Shown here: piece by piece, positions 57,829 through 59,772 of the stretch
Layout of the letters: every line of letters starts with the position of its first letter
How positions within the stretch are numbered: position 1 is the first letter of the stretch
Assembly: GCA_902493985.1 (NCBI GenBank)
Contig: CABURR010000004.1
Span: 1-59,772 of the forward strand
Direction of reading: 5' to 3'
DNA: 59,772 nt
Origin: an uncultured Collinsella sp.
Lineage (GTDB): Bacteria; Actinomycetota; Coriobacteriia; Coriobacteriales; Coriobacteriaceae
Made by a program: the position numbers and the translations under genes
Notes under the pieces: model-generated
Seen by the model: the letters and a program-made list of their open reading frames with translations, nothing else
Told to the model about the DNA's origin: nothing
Databases searched by the model: none

Positions 57829-58011
57829 ATGTATGAGACCCCAGAAGTAGAGAAGATGGATTCCAAAACCGGCCCCGTTCCCGTTGTGGTCAACTTTGCA
57901 GCCGTCGTGGATAACGTAGTCGCAGCCGTCTATGATGCCGTCGTTGCGGCCTACGCATTCTGGTACTCGGCAGACAACGACGGCACCGGGACGAGTGCAG
58001 CACAGAACTAG
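57829..58011 (+). CDS. Candidate RiPP precursor peptide, 60 residues
   Basis: Starts 12 bp after the radical SAM stop with AAGGAG 8 nt upstream, a strong site. The N-terminal part (MYETPEVEKMDSKTGP) is polar, leader-like. Residues 19-46 are Val/Ala/aromatic-rich, with 7-residue quasi-repeats NFAAVVD, NVVAAVY, DAVVAAY (22-42) and then AFWYSAD. The tail is NDGTGTSAAQN. There is no Cys and no Gly-Gly cleavage site. A small unrelated membrane peptide is an alternative, but the operon context favours a modified peptide. Confidence 0.75.
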   Translation: MYETPEVEKMDSKTGPVPVVVNFAAVVDNVVAAVYDAVVAAYAFWYSADNDGTGTSAAQN

Positions 58012-58591
58012 TCGCCGGCTCATCGAGCAATCGCCTCGCCTATCACTGCATGCGATTGACTGCGCAGCCCCAGCCAACGCCCAAAGCGCCTTGAAGAGCT
58101 GCTTGTAACATTCGTTCATTCAACAGCGAGATCTCTTCACCATTCTCGGCCGGCCCGACAGATCGACACATCAGTCGGGCCGGCCAGACTTATACAACGC
58201 GGCGACTCCGCTCACGCCACCCCCCCCCGAAACTCACGCTGTCATCACACGGGCAATCAACAGTGAATCCTGTTATGCGACATGGGCAAACGGCCACGTG
58301 CGCGATTAAAACGAATTCACTTAACAGACTTCAAGAATGCTTTAGCACCGCAGGATGGCCATACGCGGAGCGCGGCACGCATAAGCCAAAAGCGGCATTA
58401 AAAGCCATCCCCTTCCCTGCTGAATGCGCGTCCTAGCCCATCAACCGGTCGGACCATCGCGAAGATGATCCGTGCTTCCATACTGCAATGCGATATCAAG
58501 CATCACGAATTGTCCCCGCCCAACGGGGTTCTCCCCTCCGCAGGCGTTTCGGAACCCGCCCCCATCCCAAATTCCCACGCAGCGGCCGCGT
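58012..58591. other. 580-bp gap after the peptide gene
   Basis: It contains the terminator at 58148-58185 and a run of nine C residues at 58220-58228. I see no gene, RNA or mobile-element remnant in the rest. Confidence 0.5.
58148..58185 (+). terminator. Terminator-like hairpin of the peptide operon
   Basis: Perfect 12-bp stem GGCCGGCCCGAC / GTCGGGCCGGCC with a 14-nt loop, followed by AGACTTAT. The stem is strong but the U tract is poor. Confidence 0.65.
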
Positions 58592-59080
58592 TCACCGCCG
58601 CCGCGGGGGCCCTAGCTCCCCCGCGGCGCGGGCACGGGCGGCGAGGTCGGATGTGAAAGCCGGACCGCAGAGGTATCGAGCGCACGCGGCCAGGGCCTCG
58701 AGGGCGCCTGGCGGGTAGGGAGATCCGAGCATGAGGCAGGACAACGCGCAGGCCCGCAAAAGGTTCACGAGCTCCCCCGCGACGCGGCAGACCCTCGGCT
58801 GCCCCTCGTAAAGGATGCAGAAGACACGGTCGAGGTCCGACGGTTCGACCAGGCTGTACCGGCAGTCCGCGTACAGTGCGCAGCCCCTCCCGCGCGGGTC
58901 GCCGTCCGAGTCCTCATCCGGCTCATGATGGCGCACCTCGACCCAAAGGCCCTCCAACACATCGTCGAACCCGAAATCGAGCTCCGCCTGGACGCTCTCG
59001 CCGAACGCATCGCCCAGGGCGAGCTCCGGCACCTTCGTCACACGGCCGTCCAGCCACTCAATCTCTGTCATCGCGCGCAT
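58592..59080 (-). CDS. Hypothetical protein
   Basis: Not recognised. The product is 162 residues, soluble and acidic in the middle (HHEPDEDSDGDPRG), with a Cys/Leu-rich region near RVAGELVNLLRACALSCLML. ATG 59080 (MRAMTEIEWLDG) has AAGGGG 8 nt upstream; ATG 59071 and GTG 59101 are alternatives. The sequence is strongly GC-rich, unlike the peptide locus to its left. It could be a real accessory gene of the same island or an independent one. Confidence 0.55.
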   Translation of the reverse strand: MRAMTEIEWLDGRVTKVPELALGDAFGESVQAELDFGFDDVLEGLWVEVRHHEPDEDSDGDPRGRGCALYADCRYSLVEPSDLDRVFCILYEGQPRVCRVAGELVNLLRACALSCLMLGSPYPPGALEALAACARYLCGPAFTSDLAARARAAGELGPPRRR

Positions 59081-59574
59081 GGTCCAAGCCCCTTCCGACA
59101 CGGGATTGTCAGCTCAACCCGACCCTTACCCATACGGACGAACATAACTCGCCAGGGGAAGCCCCTGAAGGCCGTGCGCCACAACATGAGGCCGAATCCG
59201 CCCCCGGCTGGACAGGCCAACAACGAAGGAGCACACGGAACCGGCGCGGCGTTACAACCGTCCCGGCAAGCGTGTCACTTGGCCAAGTCATGATGCCGAC
59301 AAACCCGGAAATGCTCCAACGGAGCGCCGAACGAGCGTAACAATATAAAGCCGTGCAACACGCGTTGGACGACCAGAACAACCCAAACAAAGGCCTGCCG
59401 GTCCCACCTTCAAGCCCAATAGCAAAATGTGCATCAGCGGATTTGCAGCGATACAAGTCTCAACCATCACACCGCAGCGCGCCTAGTCCCACTCATCCTA
59501 CTGCAAATGTCCCAGAACGAGAAAACGACCAGCTTAACATGCCACGCTTTATATCCGCACGCGCGTAATTCAAC
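59081..59574. other. 494-bp stretch without a recognisable gene
   Basis: Short open frames exist in several frames but none has family features or a clear ribosome site. A small hairpin CAGGGG / CCCCTG lies near 59152-59167. Nothing else is seen. Confidence 0.5.
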
Positions 59575-59772
59575 TCATAAGGACCGGCTATCCCTTACCT
59601 GTGACACAATCTCAAACGCACAGAACAGAATCATCAGTCCAATCATCGCATATGAGGCAGCCGAACCTTCAAGCACTATTCCACAAAGAACAATCTCCGC
59701 GCCGCCAATAAGAACTGTTATCAGGCGCTCTGCCTTTTTGCTCTCGCCGCTCGCATAAAAAGGCGGCAAAGC
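59575..59772 (-). CDS. C-terminal part of a small membrane protein (runs off the window)
   Basis: The frame is open to the right edge and encodes at least 65 residues: ALPPFYASGESKKAERLIT, two hydrophobic helices (VLIGGAEIVLCGIVLEG and YAMIGLMILFCAFEIV) and a charged tail. The true start lies beyond the window, so the size is unknown. Function is not recognised. Confidence 0.5.
   Translation of the reverse strand, partial: ALPPFYASGESKKAERLITVLIGGAEIVLCGIVLEGSAASYAMIGLMILFCAFEIVSQVRDSRSL

Noticed and set aside
57805..58119. 104-residue minus-strand frame opposite the precursor gene
   Set aside because: Antisense to a gene with a strong ribosome site and operon context.
1..59772. CRISPR arrays, rRNA, tRNA, complete insertion sequences
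   Set aside because: I looked for regular direct repeats with unique spacers, rRNA and tRNA sequence in the gaps and intact transposase genes; none was seen.

Overview
The window looks like core chromosome of a high-GC anaerobic actinobacterium of class Coriobacteriia, most likely the gut genus Collinsella. This rests on recognition, not on a search. The signs are the actinobacterial integration host factor MihF beside gmk and rpoZ, a strict-anaerobe pattern (large bifunctional AdhE, pyruvate phosphate dikinase, PyrK-linked dihydroorotate dehydrogenase), the MEP isoprenoid pathway, and C/G-ending codons in the housekeeping genes. Almost everything is on the minus strand. Plus-strand genes occur only at 27.9-32.1 kb and 55.9-58.0 kb.

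Layout, left to right (minus-strand operons read right to left). 1-423 is a non-coding block with a near-perfect 40-bp inverted repeat and two inverted copies of a hairpin repeat. 424-3098 holds pnp and rpsO. 3237-14730 is a translation, RNA and stress operon: lepA, dusB, hemW, a membrane-anchored DnaJ-like gene, dnaJ, mtaB, phoH, ybeY, an undecaprenol/diacylglycerol kinase, era, recO. 14.8-19.4 kb has rpsT, holA and the DNA-uptake genes comEC-comEA. 19.5-21.9 kb is mihF-gmk-rpoZ-thiI. 22.1-27.6 kb is a complete pyrimidine operon pyrR-B-C-K-D-F behind an attenuator-like leader. 27.9-32.1 kb on the plus strand has rpmB, a decayed REP-type transposase fragment, adhE and a small kinase-like gene. 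32.3-40.6 kb is pyrH-frr-uppS-cdsA-dxr-rseP-ispG-proS, which joins ribosome recycling, undecaprenyl and phospholipid precursors and isoprenoids. Then come rpsB-tsf, the competence and recombination cluster yraN-comM-dprA-trmFO-xerC, rnhB, rplS and ppdK.

The right end, from about 52.9 kb, is accessory DNA. A locus of lower GC content looks like a ribosomally synthesised, post-translationally modified peptide (RiPP) system. A plus-strand operon encodes a PqqD-like protein with a C-terminal extension, a radical SAM enzyme without the usual SPASM cysteines, and a 60-residue Val/Ala-rich, cysteine-free candidate precursor. A divergent operon encodes a small membrane protein, a complete ABC exporter and a decayed second ABC gene. 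Two hypothetical genes and unassigned sequence fill the rest; the last gene runs off the right edge.

Two regulatory patterns link distant genes. An identical 20-bp sequence lies 75 and 71 bp upstream of the comEA and yraN-comM-dprA operons and may be a competence-regulon site. LacI-type CG-centred palindromes lie upstream of both adhE and ppdK and may be a shared carbon-metabolism operator.
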